Assembly: GCF_901000735.1 (NCBI RefSeq) | Contig: NC_081547.1 | Location: forward strand, 23,056,046-23,120,045 | Length of the DNA: 64,000 nt | Source of the DNA: Corylus avellana | Lineage: Eukaryota; Streptophyta; Magnoliopsida; Fagales; Betulaceae | Direction of reading: 5' to 3' | Shown here: one piece after another, positions 38,902-51,240 of the stretch | Numbering within the stretch: the first letter of the stretch is position 1 | Layout: each line of letters starts with the position of its first letter | The notes under the pieces: generated by a model | Database searches by the model: none | Told to the model about the DNA's origin: nothing | The model's input: the letters and a program-made list of their open reading frames with translations, nothing else | Translations under genes and position numbers: made by a program

Positions 38902-41900
38902 ATGGACAAGAGTTGGATGACAAAGCCTAGGGGTACGAAGGAATACAGAGATGGTTGTAGATTGTTTGTTGACTTTGCAGTTGGGAACTGCACAACACCT
39001 GATGGTAAGATTTACTGCCCATGTAAGGTGTGTCGCCTTAACTGGCGCTATCCCCCAGGCGTAGTTCTCGCACACTTGACAGGGGGAAAAGGCATACTTC
39101 CTACATATAAAGATTGGATGTTTCATTGTGAGAAGCCTGTCCGGGACCATGTTGAACCATCTCCATTGAATCGTCCAGCCACATATGAAGCAGGTGGAAG
39201 CGGTGATCAGGGTGGAAATATGCATGCTATGTTGCGTGATGTGTTTGGCATGCATGATGTCAGAGAAGGCAACTGTGAACCTCAGGTCGTTGTGCAGGGT
39301 GATGAAGAAATAGTAGTCGAGGATGTAGAGGAGGTAGATGCCCAAAAGTATCACGAGCTGCTTAAAGAGGCAAAAACACCGCTACATGATCAGACCAAAC
39401 ACAGTAAGTTGAGCGCAACTGTTCATCTATACAACTTGAAGTGTGTTGGTGGAATTAGTAACAAGATATTCTCATCTCTCCTTGAGTTCATCAATCAATT
39501 GTTGCCTGTGGATAGTGAAGGTTTGCCAGTTAATACCTATGAGGCAAAAAAATATCTAAGTGACATGGGACTCTGCTATGAAAAGATTCCGACTTGTCGT
39601 AATGATTGCATGCTATTTTGGAAGGGCAACAAAGAATTAGATTCATGTACAGTTTGTGGCAAATCTAAGTGGAATGATGACATTAATTTGGACGAGGACG
39701 GTCAACCCATATCGTCAAGTAAGAAACGCCCAGTAAAAGTGTTGCGGTGGTTTCCACTCATACCAAGACTACAGAGATTGTTTATGTCGCAGTATACATC
39801 GCCCCATATGAAGTGGCATGCAGAGAACCGCACAAAGGACGGCAAATTGAGGCATCCGGCCGACGGTGAAGCATGGAAGTCATTTGATCAGTTGTATCCG
39901 GAATTTGCAGCGGACAGTAGGAATGTAAGGCTTGGACTAACCTCAGATGGATTTAATCCTTTTGGGAACCTTACTACATCACACAGCACTTGGCCCGTAA
40001 TGCTTGTGCCATACAACTTGCCTCCTTGGATGTGCATGAAACAAACATCTTTCATATTATCCCTGATTATCCCAGGCCCGAGCTCACCTGGAATGGATAT
40101 AGACGTTTACCTACAGCCCTTAATTGAGGAGTTGAAGGAATTATGGAATGTAGGGGTACGCACATTTGATGTTTCCACTAAAACGTACTTTATGTTGCGA
40201 GCACAATTGATGTGGACAATTAATGATTTCCCGGCATACGCAGATCTGTCAGGATGGTCTACAAGGGGAGTAAAGGCATGTCCTTGCTGTATGCAATCAA
40301 CCAGGTCCCGATGGTTAAAACACGGCCACAAATGGTGTTTTATGGGTCATAGGCAATACTTGCCCTTGGATCATCCGTGGAGGAAGAACAAAAGTAATTT
40401 TGACGGCAACCAGGAACTACAATGTCCTCCCGATGTGCTTAGTGGGGATGAAATCCTAAGACAGTTAGAGGGGATGCCATTTGGGGATGAGGATGCCGGC
40501 AAGTCAAAGCCAGACAGTAGTAAGAAGCAGGGAGAGAAGCGGAAGAAGAGTACTCCCAACACAAGACCAGAAGCGAGCAATAATGTATTATGGAAGAAGA
40601 AGAGTATTTTCTTTAGGTTGCCGAATTGGAAGGATAATTTACTACGGCATAACCTTGATGTGATGCACATAGAAAAAAATGTGATGGACAATATTCTTGG
40701 CACAATACTCAACATAAAAGGGAAAACAAAGGACAACTATGATGCTCGTAAAGACTTGCAAGAGATGGGATTGAGACGTCTACTTCATCCATTTACGACG
40801 AATGGAAAAAACTATATGCCCCCAGCTTGCCACACGATGTCCAATGAAGATAAAATCAGTTTCTTGAAAGTGCTTCGGGATGTGAGGGTGCCCGATGGTT
40901 ATGCATCGAATATTTCCAGATGCGTACGACTGAAAGACAGTACGATGACGGGTTTGAAGAGTCATGACAATCACATTCTGATGCAACAACTTCTACCTAT
41001 TGCTTTACGTGGGTCACTGCCAAGGTAACGTGGTCAGACCTTTGGTTGAGATGGGAACATTCTTCCGGGGCATATGTTCAACTACGCTGACACTAGATAA
41101 TTTGAACCGACTCCAGAGTGAAGTCTGCGTGACTTTGTGCAAGATGGAACAAGTATTTCCCCAAGTTTTTTCACGAGCATGGTTCATGTTGTCGTGCATC
41201 TTGTCCGTGAATGCATACTGGGTGGACCAGTTCAGTATAGGTGGATGTATCCGGCTGAGAGGTAAAGTTTGATCGTTAAGTTATTATTATTATTTTTTTC
41301 CCACGAATAAAAGACAGTGAATCACTGCAATTGTTGATTGATTTTCATATACAGGAGCCTAGGGGGGTTCAAATCTAATGTGCGCAATAAAGCGGCTCCC
41401 GAGGGATGTATTGCAGAGGGCTACATAGCAACTGAGTTTGTGACATTTTGCTCGATGTATTTGGACGACACACCGACGTTTCATAATAAGGCCCAACGAA
41501 ACCCTGATGGTTGTAAGGGGGCGGGAACACGAGTCATCCTCAACCGTATTACACTGGCACAGATTCATCGATATATATTGTTTAACTCAGACGAGTTCTT
41601 ACCGCTACGGACGTAAGTCATCTCTCTAGTACTTGCCATACCATTCCTTGTACAATCTTAATTTCGATAAGCACTATATCGAATTTAATTTCAAATTGTA
41701 GGATGCACATGGAAACGCTTAGAGGGCGAATAGTGGACAATCAGTTGGAAAGCGAACATTTCGAACAATTTGTCGATTGGTATCGTGAATACGTAAGAAT
41801 AATGTGTTCTAACTGGTTAAATGAGGTGTATCCATGTTTCCCTTAGAAATCCTACATGCACCAATTTCAAATCATATATTGCCCTCCATTATACGCAGGT

Positions 41901-42531
41901 CAATGGATTGGACGACCTACGCAGACAGAAGCTGGGTGAGAAACTGGTAATGCACTGTAGGGGGCCAAAGGAAAGGGCAGTCAACTATAACAGATATGTG
42001 GTTAATGGGAAGTTGTTTCGCACTCTGCCAGCTGATATCGGGAAAAGGACTCAAAATAGCGGTGTGTGTGTGCCGAGTACTGATGGCGAAACGTATTACG
42101 GGAAGGTAACCCAAATAATTGAGGTTGAGTACTATGATAGGACAAAGTATGTTTTGTTCAAGTGTAATTGGGCGGACAACACGAGGGACAGGGGGTACAA
42201 GGTTGACGAGTATGGCATAATGCTTGTGAATTTCAAAAACCTTATCCACACTGGAGAGAGTATTACGGATGAGTCGTTTGTGCTAACTTCACAAGTTGAC
42301 CAAGTATTTTACGTCAAAGATGAAAGAAACCCAGATTGGGCTTGCGCTGTAAGGACTAAACCTAGAAACGTATACGATGTTGGTCAGGGTCAAGGGTCCG
42401 ACGATTCTAGTAGCAGCTACCACGAGATTGAGCCCCTCCTCTTGAGTTCCAATCATGATCATGTTAACGCACCTGATGATGTCGATTACGTCCGACCCGA
42501 CTTAGAACCAATTGAAGCGTATGTCATTTAA
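38902..42531 (+). pseudogene. TNP2-type CACTA transposase
   Basis: Catalyses excision and integration of CACTA elements. Exon 1 (38902-41261) has an N-terminal transposase-associated domain (MDKSWM, CPCKVCRLNW), the tnp2 core (LRWFPLIPRLQRLFMS, GLTSDGFNPFG, LSGWSTRGVKACPCC, LDVMHIEKNVMDN) and a DUF4218-like part. Exons 41355-41612, 41702-41792 and 41899-42531 follow with GT-AG introns; the last holds a DUF4216-like segment (VFYVKDERNPDWACAVRT). Two single-base frameshifts lie in exon 1: an extra T near 41026 (after RGSLP) and a missing C near 41160 (within FPPSFF). The first 709 codons are uninterrupted. Recently active but probably now defective. Confidence 0.9.
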
Positions 42532-42757
42532 TAAAATTGGAAACATGTTTATCTTTTAAATGAAATATTTATATTAATTTATAATTGCTTTTTAGGTTAG
42601 CCATAAAATTTATATGTAGTTTGTGGAAACGATATATAATTAATTGAGTAACTAGTATATGTTTAAAATTTTAAAAGTGTGATTACTTTACATATATTTG
42701 TACCTATTTAATTATTTTAAAGACTAATTCGTTTCGCAACGTATTTTGCAGGGAGAC

Positions 42758-45356
42758 ATGAGTTATAGGGGAAAGAGAAAAGCACAGCGGCAACCGACCG
42801 TACGGTTGACATCCGCCGCCCATGATTTACATTCGTCCCCCCGGGCTAATATGGAGCCAGAAGGGTATAGACCGGTACTTCCACATCATGTGGAAGAGCA
42901 TACCGATGCAGGGCGGAGACGTGGGATGTGGTGATGACATTCATGTAGATCCTCAGCGTTCTGATGTGGCAGAGCCGGGCACATCCACACCGTTCACGCT
43001 TGACTTCACGACGTTGAGCGATATGGGGATCGTTTCCCATGGCCATTTCCAGCGGCACCCATACCCCAGTAGCGGAGTACATGTGGATGATAGTGATGAG
43101 ACACAGCCCCCGGATAGCACTGAGGGTGATGAGGATGGTGTCGCGCATGACACGCATTCCGATGATGCCGCTACACGCCCGTTGGCGGTGGATGAGGTTC
43201 GGACGATAAGTAAGTACATGTGTTAAAATATCGGAATATGTATTTTATTTAATTTTAATATGTGGTTAGTTTAATTAAATAACTAACTTGTTCAAATTCT
43301 TAATGTATTAGGTGTAGATCAAGATGGCATCACCCACTACCATATATTAAGTGTCAAGTCATGCCACAAGTTGTGGGAGATCCCGGATGGCCAGAGGATC
43401 GTGTGCGAGTATAACCCTGCGTGGCAGCCTGTGGGACAAAGTGCTTCCAAATTTAGACGGATGACCGGAGTGTTCGTTAGGAGCAGTACTTATGTCCGGA
43501 TTAGCGACGAGTAGAAGAAGGTATTAGAGCGTAAGAAGGAAGATATTTGGGATGCATTGATGGTATGTTATAAGACAATTAATTATTGTATTTATGATAA
43601 TGATTTATATATTCATATATTTATCTCAAATAGATGGACAATATTGTTAATGAATATATATATATATATGTGTGAATATATGTAGAAGCACTTCTATATC
43701 CCACCTGACTGCGATATCGCGGCCATAAAACGGGACGCTTTCCTTGATATGCGAAACAAGCATACGACTTGGAGGTATGACTTGAAGCATAGTCTTCACA
43801 TCACATCGAACGATACTCTGGCGACGGTGAAGGCTAGGGAAGGAGGACAATTATCCACGTACAATAGAGAGGACGTGGATATATTATTGGAGAAATGGTG
43901 TTCGACAGAGAATCAAGTAAGTCACATTTTAGTGAGTTTTGTTTAGTTTTATTAAAATGAATGTGTAGCCTAAAATATTAACAATGTTAATTGTGTAGGA
44001 ATATGCTGCATATATGAAAGGAATCCGGTCGAAGAACAAGGAGCCTCACTGCACCGGATCAAAGAGCTATGCCAGGGCTACACATGAAGAAGTATGTTTT
44101 TTGATCAGTTATATATATAATTTATGTTGATTGTGTTTATGTTTTAATTTTTTACGTTTTATTTGTGTATGCAGTTCATAAATACCGGGATTCCGCCAAC
44201 ACGAGCGCAGTCTTACATCAACACACACGTGAAGAAGACTGGCAGATATCCAAATGACTTGGTCAAGGAAAGATGTGTACGCTACTAATAACCGATATGT
44301 TTTGGTTAATGTATATTTCTTTGTAATTTAATTTAATATTTATAATTGCTTTTGTTAATGTGTACTTTACAGGAGAGGATGAAGGAGTTGCTTCCCACTG
44401 ACTCGGCTGCTACACAATCTGTCACCGAGGGCACCGTACGGTGGGCGCCCGACGATGCGTACGCACAGGGGATGGGCAATAAGCCGGAGTACGCAGGTGG
44501 GTTCGCCAGGTTGGAGCAGGTATACTACCTGTGCGCGGTAGCATCCACTCCTACTATAGACCAGTCGCGCCACGCTCACAACCTCCCGGGAGCTCTGGTG
44601 TCCCAGAAATGATAGAAACTGCACTACAAGCTGAGCGGGAGAAGCACAAGCAGGAGATGGATGCGCTGCTAGAGACACAGCGAGAGCAGGCAATGGCGCA
44701 GCAAGCTGAACGGGAGAGGCACAGGGCGGAGATAGCTGCGCTGTTAGATGCACAGCGAGTGGAGGTTGATCAACAGGTTGCTGTGCGGCTAACTGAGACC
44801 CGGGCTAGTATGACCACTTTGTACGAGGCACGTTTTCGTCAACTCGAGCACATGTTGCAGTCGAGGTCCTCATCCGATACGACTCGAGTTAAAGATGTAA
44901 CAGAAAAAGAATCTCCAGCCCGTTTGGTGGTGAAATCGTTAGTGGGGAGTGAACCAGGTAATGCAATTTGTTTTTTTTGCTTTGGGTTTTATTGAGTATA
45001 TATATGTATGTATGAATTTTATGACGTTGCAAAATGTTTTGTTCTTCATTGGTTTGGTGATACATTAGGTTGGAATTAGTATTGTTTTTTATGCTGTTAG
45101 TGTTGATAGCGACCTCGATAATGTTTGTTATTATTTCTACTACTAAACGTTAGCATTGTGTTTGTGTCTAATTTTAGAAGGAACTTATTTTCCAGTCGGA
45201 AGATATATATATATAGATATTGCATTGATGATGATTTATAAGTGTACTTATTGCTTCCCGATAAGAAAGACACTTATTGCTTCTTGATTGATTGTTTTAT
45301 AATCTCCAGGTATTGCGGAAAAGTTGTCGAATGAGGAAGCCATCGACCTAGATTGA
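42758..45356 (+). pseudogene. CACTA second protein (Ptta/En/Spm, Transposase_24-like)
   Basis: Multi-exon companion gene. Exons by splice sites and frame: about 42758-43209, 43312-43562, 43686-43916, 43999-44091, 44175-44276, 44373-44957, 45310-45356. Key segments: WEIPDGQRIVCEYNPAWQPVG, FRRMTGVFVR, KHFYIPPDCDIA, SKSYARATHEE, FINTGIPPTRAQSYINTHVK, then a coiled-coil-like charged tail (EREKHKQEMDALLETQREQ). Lesions: TAG at 43512-43514, a one-base deletion near 44498 (before [19 protein letters not shown]), and an unresolved frame change in the first exon between the ATG at 42758 and the acidic QGGDVGCGDD segment. The start is uncertain. Confidence 0.75.
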
Positions 45357-46929
45357 GCCTTGTATGTGAGTTCGTAGTTGGTAAACATATTATATATTTT
45401 GTTATTGTTTAGTTGTGTGAAACAAAACAATATTTGCTCACAATAGTTATTGTTTGTATATGATTGACGTATTGACTGCATGTTTGTGATAGATATAATT
45501 ATATCTATATGATAAATAGTAAGTTGCATTAAATGGATGTTTAGTCAATACTTCGTTTGACGTTTAATATATAGGTTGGGTCTCTTGTAACCATGTCAAG
45601 TTTGAGGTTTAATATATAGGTTGGGTCTCTTGTAACCATGTCAAGTTTGAGGTTTAATATTTCGTTCATGGTAAATCGCTAGTTTTGGTTAGACTAAGGG
45701 TTTTCGGGTTTGTCAACCGCTTACGTATGTATTGCCTGCATTTTACGATTCCGATCGAATGTTATTGTTTACTTTAATGATTTGTATGTGTTGTCTGAAT
45801 TATGAGTTCCTCACTGTTGCTTTATAAGTGGTCAAAAATTATATAGGTGGATTGGAATATAAGAAGAATATATATGGCCATTTAGCATGTCAAGTTTAAG
45901 AAGTTATACATTCTTGAATCTGATTTATTAAGCTAGGCCATGGAGGAAAGTTTATACTTTATTCAGTATTGTCTTACATAGGATAGAGTAGAGTAGAGTA
46001 GTTCTTTCTATTTATAGAGTAACATCTTTCTTTGAATTTATTTCTTACCGCAGATTGTGAAGAAACTTGTGGATGTTGTTGTCAGTATACATCAAGCTAT
46101 CTGGGAAACCTTTGGAAATAGCGGTATGAGGAGGTCATGGATGTTGTTGCCAAGTATGGTTGGACATAGGACGTATTAGTTTGGTTTGATTTGATTTGAT
46201 ATGATTTTGATTTTGATTTTGTTTTCGATTTTGGTTTGACATATTGAATTGACTCAATGACCTATCAGTTGTTCCATGCATGTCTCTATTTATTTATGAG
46301 GAGTTGATAGATTTGAATGTTGAATTCTATTATATGTAACTGAATTTTTGGACATGTTATAATGGTTTTATCATGCCATTTGTTTTTCTCCCTAGTACAT
46401 CCTTAGGAAAGATGACATGAGAAAATTGGTTTTTTTTGTACAAATTAAATTGAATTCAAGCAGGGAAATCTGGAGTAAATTGAATTGTATAAACTGTATA
46501 TATTGAATTCTGGAATAAATTGAACTCAGGAAAGAAATTGGAAATTGCCAATTCAATTTGTACAGGAAAACGATGTTGGAACAAAAAAATTGTTTGTTGG
46601 AGAAAATAATCTGGAAACAATCCAGATTATTTGAAAATAATCAAGTGTGTTCCTGATTATTTCAAATGTGTTCCAAATTGGAAATATTTCAGATTTTTTG
46701 ATTATTCCAGAATATTTGCAAATGTTTCAAATAATTTGGAATTAATCTGAAAAATCTGTACACATTGAGAGAAAATAACAGTGAGAGAAAAATCTGTACA
46801 CTGTTATGTTGTGTTTCCAGATTGTTTTCTCTGTTATGTTGGAACACAACATAACAGTGAGAGAAAACAATCTGGAAACGGGGATAGCAATCAGGGAAAG
46901 CAGGAAAAAAAAAAAAAAAAAAAAAAAGA
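45357..46929. other. CACTA 3' non-coding region
   Basis: Long 3' stretch between the second gene and the right subterminal array. It contains a perfect 45-bp tandem duplication (45562-45651, core AATATATAGGTTGGGTCTC), GATTTTGATTTTG simple sequence near 46180-46240, and a hairpin at 46818-46875. No gene seen. Confidence 0.6.
46818..46875. repeat. Inverted repeat in CACTA 3' region
   Basis: Left arm CCAGATTGTTTTCTCTGTTA then TGTTG; right arm CAACATAACAG then AGAAAACAATCTGG, with four extra bases (GTGA) in the right arm and a 5-base loop. It forms a strong stem-loop next to the subterminal array. Confidence 0.75.
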
Positions 46930-47316
46930 CCTAATTTTCTGACGTGGTGGAAACACCACGTCTGACGTGGCATTTATGCTACGTCAGACGTATTCTAACA
47001 TGGCATTTATGCCACGTTAGAAATTATGCTGAGGTGTCCAAGCTGCAACGTGATAAATTTTTATCACGTTGCGTGGACTGCACTGTTAGAATTTTTCTGA
47101 CGTGGCATGAAATTTTCTGACGTGACAAAAATGCAATGTCAGAAAAAATTCCTGACATGTTACCCACTGACACGTCAGGAATTTTTTTTTCCTGACACCT
47201 ATGTTTCTGACACTCGACACGCGTCAGAAACGACCCGTATGAAAAGTTTTCTGACGTGTCGGACACTAGAACACGTCAGAAAACGTCTGTCATAAAAAAA
47301 TGGTTTTTTTGTAGTG
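46930..47316. repeat. CACTA right end: subterminal repeats and TIR
   Basis: Dense TGACGTGGCATTTATGCCACGT-type direct and inverted units, CTGACGTGTC and ACACGTCAGAAA, ending in TTTTTTTGTAGTG. Layout parallels the small element at 6683-7304, including the CGACACGCGTCA / CGACACACGTCA core. Confidence 0.8.
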
Positions 47317-47837
47317 TCGTCTGGAATTTTGCCTGTCAGAAAGTTTTCAGAGAAGTCAATGTTGTCTAACAAAGTGCAGTTGGAGAATAAGGTAGGTGGA
47401 AGTGTACCGCTTATGTTGTTTCGCTTAATATGTAATAAAGTAAGTTTGGAAAGAAGGGCTAAGGAGTCTGGTATTGAGCCACGTAGATTGTTTCCCTGGA
47501 GCCGGAGATGGCGGAGATGTCGAAGGGAGGAAAACTCGGGCGGAATGCTTCCGAAAAAGTGATTGTCGACCAGCACCAGTTTACGAAGGCCGGTGAGATT
47601 AGAAATGGAGGGTGAAAGCAGGCCTACAAGTTGAGTGCCACTCAGTTGGAGTTGTACTACACGGTGGTGTTGTTTGTTGCATGTCACACGCGTGAAGTTG
47701 CAAACATCAACAGCCTCGTCCCAGTTAGCGAGGGCGGAGTTTGGATCGAGTGTTATGGTTTTTTTGAATGCCAACAGAGCAGCCCTATCGGTAATCAAAG
47801 AGCGCTGCCTCTTCAATATTTTGGCTCCTCCTAACAA
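47317..47837 (-). pseudogene. LRR-RLK copy A, piece 1: LRR N-terminal domain
   Basis: Start of the ectodomain: DRAALLAFKKTITLDPNSAL, NWDEAVDVCNFTRVTCN (an LRRNT cap in which Arg replaces the usual Gly before VTC), then about five LRRs to FLTGKIPD, where the CACTA element cuts in. No ATG or signal peptide lies in frame just upstream. A possible acceptor (TTTGTTTGTTAG|G) at about 47833 suggests an upstream exon, or 5' decay. It is followed after the transposon by 35849-34072. Confidence 0.9.
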
Positions 47838-48250
47838 ACAAATAAATTGTGTCAGTTATGCTTGAAAACCCATATCCCAAATTCAATCTGAAGCTTGAAA
47901 ACCCAATCTGCAGAAAAACGAGATAAAAAAAAAAATCCAAGCTTCTTGAAAACACATTTTCCAAATTCACTATCAAGTTTGTTGATTTCCCTTTGATTGA
48001 AGAGTTCACTAATTAGAACCTAGTGAAAAGCACTCATACCCCTCCAACTTCTATTTCATTGTCAATAACTCTGTTTTTTTTTTTAAAAAAAAAAAAAAAA
48101 ATGCTTTGTAGATGCATGTATAATAGTGACAATACCAGGCTTGGACGTCGGAGATGATGCAGCCACAACAATTGCAAATATTATCACACCACTGACTATG
48201 ATTTGCAAAAGCTTCCCACCCAAGCCCATGGCCATGGCCACAACTTTTTC

Positions 48251-48316
<66 letters not shown>

Positions 48317-48420
48317 TTCATATATTTTGTGTTTTGATGTGCTTTGATTGTACACTCTCTTCCCTTTAAAGGCGAATGGAACGAAGGCCAATTCAGCGCC
48401 CCAAGCTATGGATTACAATA
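47838..48420. other. Upstream of LRR-RLK copy A
   Basis: The minus strand at about 48240-48100 could encode MGLGGKLLQIIVSGVIIFAIV followed by ASSPTSKP, which resembles a signal peptide. It might be a lost first exon of the receptor, but no splice connection could be proven. Confidence 0.3.
48255..48312. repeat. (TA)n microsatellite
   Basis: A perfect TA run of about 58 bp. The IYIYIY ORFs across it on both strands are artefacts. Confidence 0.95.
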
Positions 48421-48940
48421 AAATTTGAAAAAAAAAAACTTTTGTGTTCTATAATAAAAATTAAAGTTTTCTTTAATGTTTTCGGTAACTGGTTGTGCTG
48501 TGTTTATCAGTTAATTAAACTAGCCTAGCTATAATCTGCTCTATCGGCCGGTTTTATGGACTATAATTCATACAAAAAGTCTTTTAAAAGATTATCTAAC
48601 CATATTTCTTTACTCAATAGCATAAACCCACATATCAAATAAATTTTTTAATCCGTAAAAATTGGAATATGTTAAATATTTGTTCTCATAAATGTAGTTT
48701 AAAACCAAAAGAACCGCAATGAAAAAATAAATTACCAAAATGAAAATCTAGAGAAATCAATAATAAAAATAAGCAAAGTCACAAAAGCCCAACCAATCAC
48801 AATCCATCATATCCCAACATTGATATTCAGTTCATGGCTAGAATTTCTTTAAAGAAATCCAATAGCCACAAATGAGACACGTATTCTCACAATAACAAAA
48901 TAAAATAAAAAAATATTATTTAAACCTTTAAAAAAAAATT
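48421..48940. other. AT-rich intergenic sequence
   Basis: No open frame, repeat boundary or motif that I can support. Confidence 0.5.
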
Positions 48941-49270
48941 GAAGCGGATGGCTCCGGCCACCCTCATGGGCCAAATTAACAAAAAACAAACAATATATAG
49001 GGTTGGAATTTGGGGGTGGCCTAACCACCCCCTTTGCCATATGGGGTTGGCTCGACCACCCCTTGACCATATGGGGGGGGGGGGTTAAAGGGTTTGGGGG
49101 TGCTTTTGGTCACCCCCATTTGGCTCCTTGGGGGTGGCCGAACCAACCCCATAGGCTGTGGGGGTGGATCGCCACCCCCAATCTGGCAATTTGAGGGTGG
49201 CCGAGCCACGTCCCCCAATGGGTTTTAGGGTGGTTTCGACCACCTCATTTACCTCCCTGGCCACCCCAAA
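48941..49270. repeat. GGGGTGG/CCACCCC interspersed palindromes
   Basis: Repeated hairpin-forming units such as GGGGGTGGCCTAACCACCCCC and GGGGGTGGATCGCCACCCCC, with a G run at 49074-49084. The pattern is common inside plant MITE-like elements. The right flank (GAGGTGAAACTTTAGGGAGTAAA, 49530-49553) looks like a MITE end, but no matching left end was found. Confidence 0.7.
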
Positions 49271-50448
49271 ATTTTATTATTATTATTTTTTCTTGATTTT
49301 GTTTTTTGTTTTTTTAATTAATTATGGACATTTTTGGAATTCCATCAAAAAATATGTGGCAATTTTGGAAATCAGAGATTAAAAAAAAAAAAAAATGCAC
49401 GTGCGCCACATGTGTGAAATTTTCGGTTAAATTAGACGAAAATCTTTAACGGATGGGTCACATTGCAAATTTTTTATACTTTGTTGGAGTACATTGTCAA
49501 TTTTTAAATATTGGAGACCAAATTATAAATGAGGTGAAACTTTAGGGAGTAAAATATATTTTTTTCTATTTTTTTATATATATATTGTCATGGAAACAGT
49601 TATATTATCATCACTTGAGTGGAAGGCTGCTATAATCTAAAAAGGGTTGCATTTAGTTTCTAATATTTTAGTTGTAATTAATTATGTATAATTCTTAGCA
49701 GCATGTTGTGTTTCACCCCTCTCTTACCTAAAATACTTGGTGGTGCGGTACACACTTACGATCGCCAACACCTTTATAGCAGAAACATGCTCTTGTCAAG
49801 CTGTGCTTCTGTCATTATCCATGGCATACACGTATCTTCCACAATCCACATTCAACCCAAGTTGGAAGGTACTGTGCTGCCATTATATATATTTTTGAAA
49901 GGGAATCTATAGAATATTATTGAGCTCATAAAGAGAAAAATCAAGAGGAGAAGAGAAAGCTCTCCTTCCTGACAATACCATCAATATAAGATGGGATTTG
50001 ATGCCACCATATTGACATGGTGACATGGTTGATTTGTTAGTCGTTTATTCTATTTTATCTTTCAGTCTTTATTTGAATTAGGTTTCTTTGTTAGTCTTTT
50101 ATTTGGTTTAGTTGTCTTTCGTAGACTTCTAAATTAACTTTATTTCATTGTTATCTTAGGATTAGGAGTCTTGGGCTATAAATATATGCTTATAGCTTTT
50201 AACAATTTAGTTTTTGATTATTAGATTTAGATTATTATTGAGTTTGTTTAAGAAGAATTACTCAGAGTTGAGTTTTTTCATTATTTTCCCTTAAAGCATA
50301 GATAGTCTCTATTATTTGAGAAGATTTCTTTGATTATTGTGATAGTCTCACAATCTTAGGAATATTTACCCCTTCAACTTGCTGTTTTCTTGTTCACCAC
50401 AATCCTACGCTGCATCAGTTGGTATCATAGCTCAATTACTTTCCATGA

Positions 50449-50736
50449 ATGGGGAGGAGCAATCGCTTTGCAGACATGAACGAGGTGCACGTGTGCATAG
50501 AGGCAGCACGTAAGGAGCAACCTGCGATTCGTTTGCGGCACATGGAGGAGAGGTTTGGTGGTCTAACCGTGAGAAAGGAGGGGCGTGCATGCACCCAACA
50601 CGGGGTCCTTACCGATCACTTGGCCGACATGGATGGTCCGAGCGTTCGTCGTCGTCAACCAAAACCGAGATACGCGGGGGCGAAAGACAAATTTATCGTC
50701 AAGGGTGAACCTGTCAATCTTTATGCGGGGCGCTGA
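50449..50736 (+). pseudogene. gag-like ORF remnant of the LTR element
   Basis: A 95-codon frame starting MGRSNRFADMNEVHVCI just after the PBS, with a basic tail (VRRRQPKPRYAGAKDKF). Position and composition fit the start of gag in a Ty3/gypsy element, but the frame closes early and no capsid domain or zinc knuckle remains. Confidence 0.5.
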
Positions 50737-50879
50737 GTGCGGAAGGATTTTCCAACGGCACAAGCCCATGCTATATCACGAGATGCAGGCGTCAAGCTCG
50801 ACAACCAAAAAGAAAAAATAGAAAATACCTACAAAAAAAAGGTGTCTTGGGAGATGGCGAAGGTCAAGCATCAATCGGT

Positions 50880-51189
50880 GTCCTGATACATTGGAGGTAC
50901 GTACCGACAATTTCATACTACATGCACCATAGGAGGCAAGGTAGCCAAGCTTGTCATCAATCGAATGAGTGATATGAATGTAGTCTCGGAGGAAGCTGTT
51001 CGGGAGCTAGGGCTTGAGACCAAGAGACATCTTACTCCTTATCAATTAGAATGGCTTGCGAAAGGAAACAATGTAATAGTTTCTAAACGTTGTTTAGTAT
51101 CATTTTCTATTGGAGCTAAATATAGGGATACTATGTGGTGTGATGTGGTTGACATGGAGACATGTCACCTGTTATTGGGCAAGCCATAG
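50880..51189 (+). pseudogene. Gypsy retropepsin relic
   Basis: Aligns with Ty3/gypsy protease by motif: FHTTCTIGGKVAKLVI, then VVSEEAVRELGLETKRHLTPYQLEWL, CLVSFSIGAKYRD, WCDVVDMETCHLLLGKP. The catalytic D-[ST]-G is lost (reads INRMSD where IDGG or IDSG is expected) and a stop follows GKP. Confidence 0.75.
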
Positions 51190-51240
51190 CAAGATGATAA
51201 AGCTGCTATCCATAATGAAACAAAGAACACGTACAGCTTC

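Larger units (their letters stand above)
35850..47316 (+). mobile_element. CACTA (En/Spm-type) transposon, 11.5 kb
   Basis: Left terminus CACTACAAAATGG (35850) and right terminus ...TTTTTTTGTAGTG (47316). The 3-bp flanks are TTG (35847-35849) and TCG (47317-47319), a TSD with one mismatch explicable as CpG decay. It encodes a TNP2-type transposase and a second Ptta/En/Spm-type protein, both on + and both frameshifted. Subterminal repeats lie at 35890-36260 and 46930-47316. It splits LRR-RLK copy A; removing it and one TSD restores the LRR reading frame (P-D-E-I-G-N-C) across the junction. Confidence 0.93.

Noticed and set aside
48083..48391. Minus ORF with IYIYIY run and a signal-like segment
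   Set aside because: The run is a TA microsatellite. The signal-like part may be a lost receptor exon, but splicing cannot be shown.
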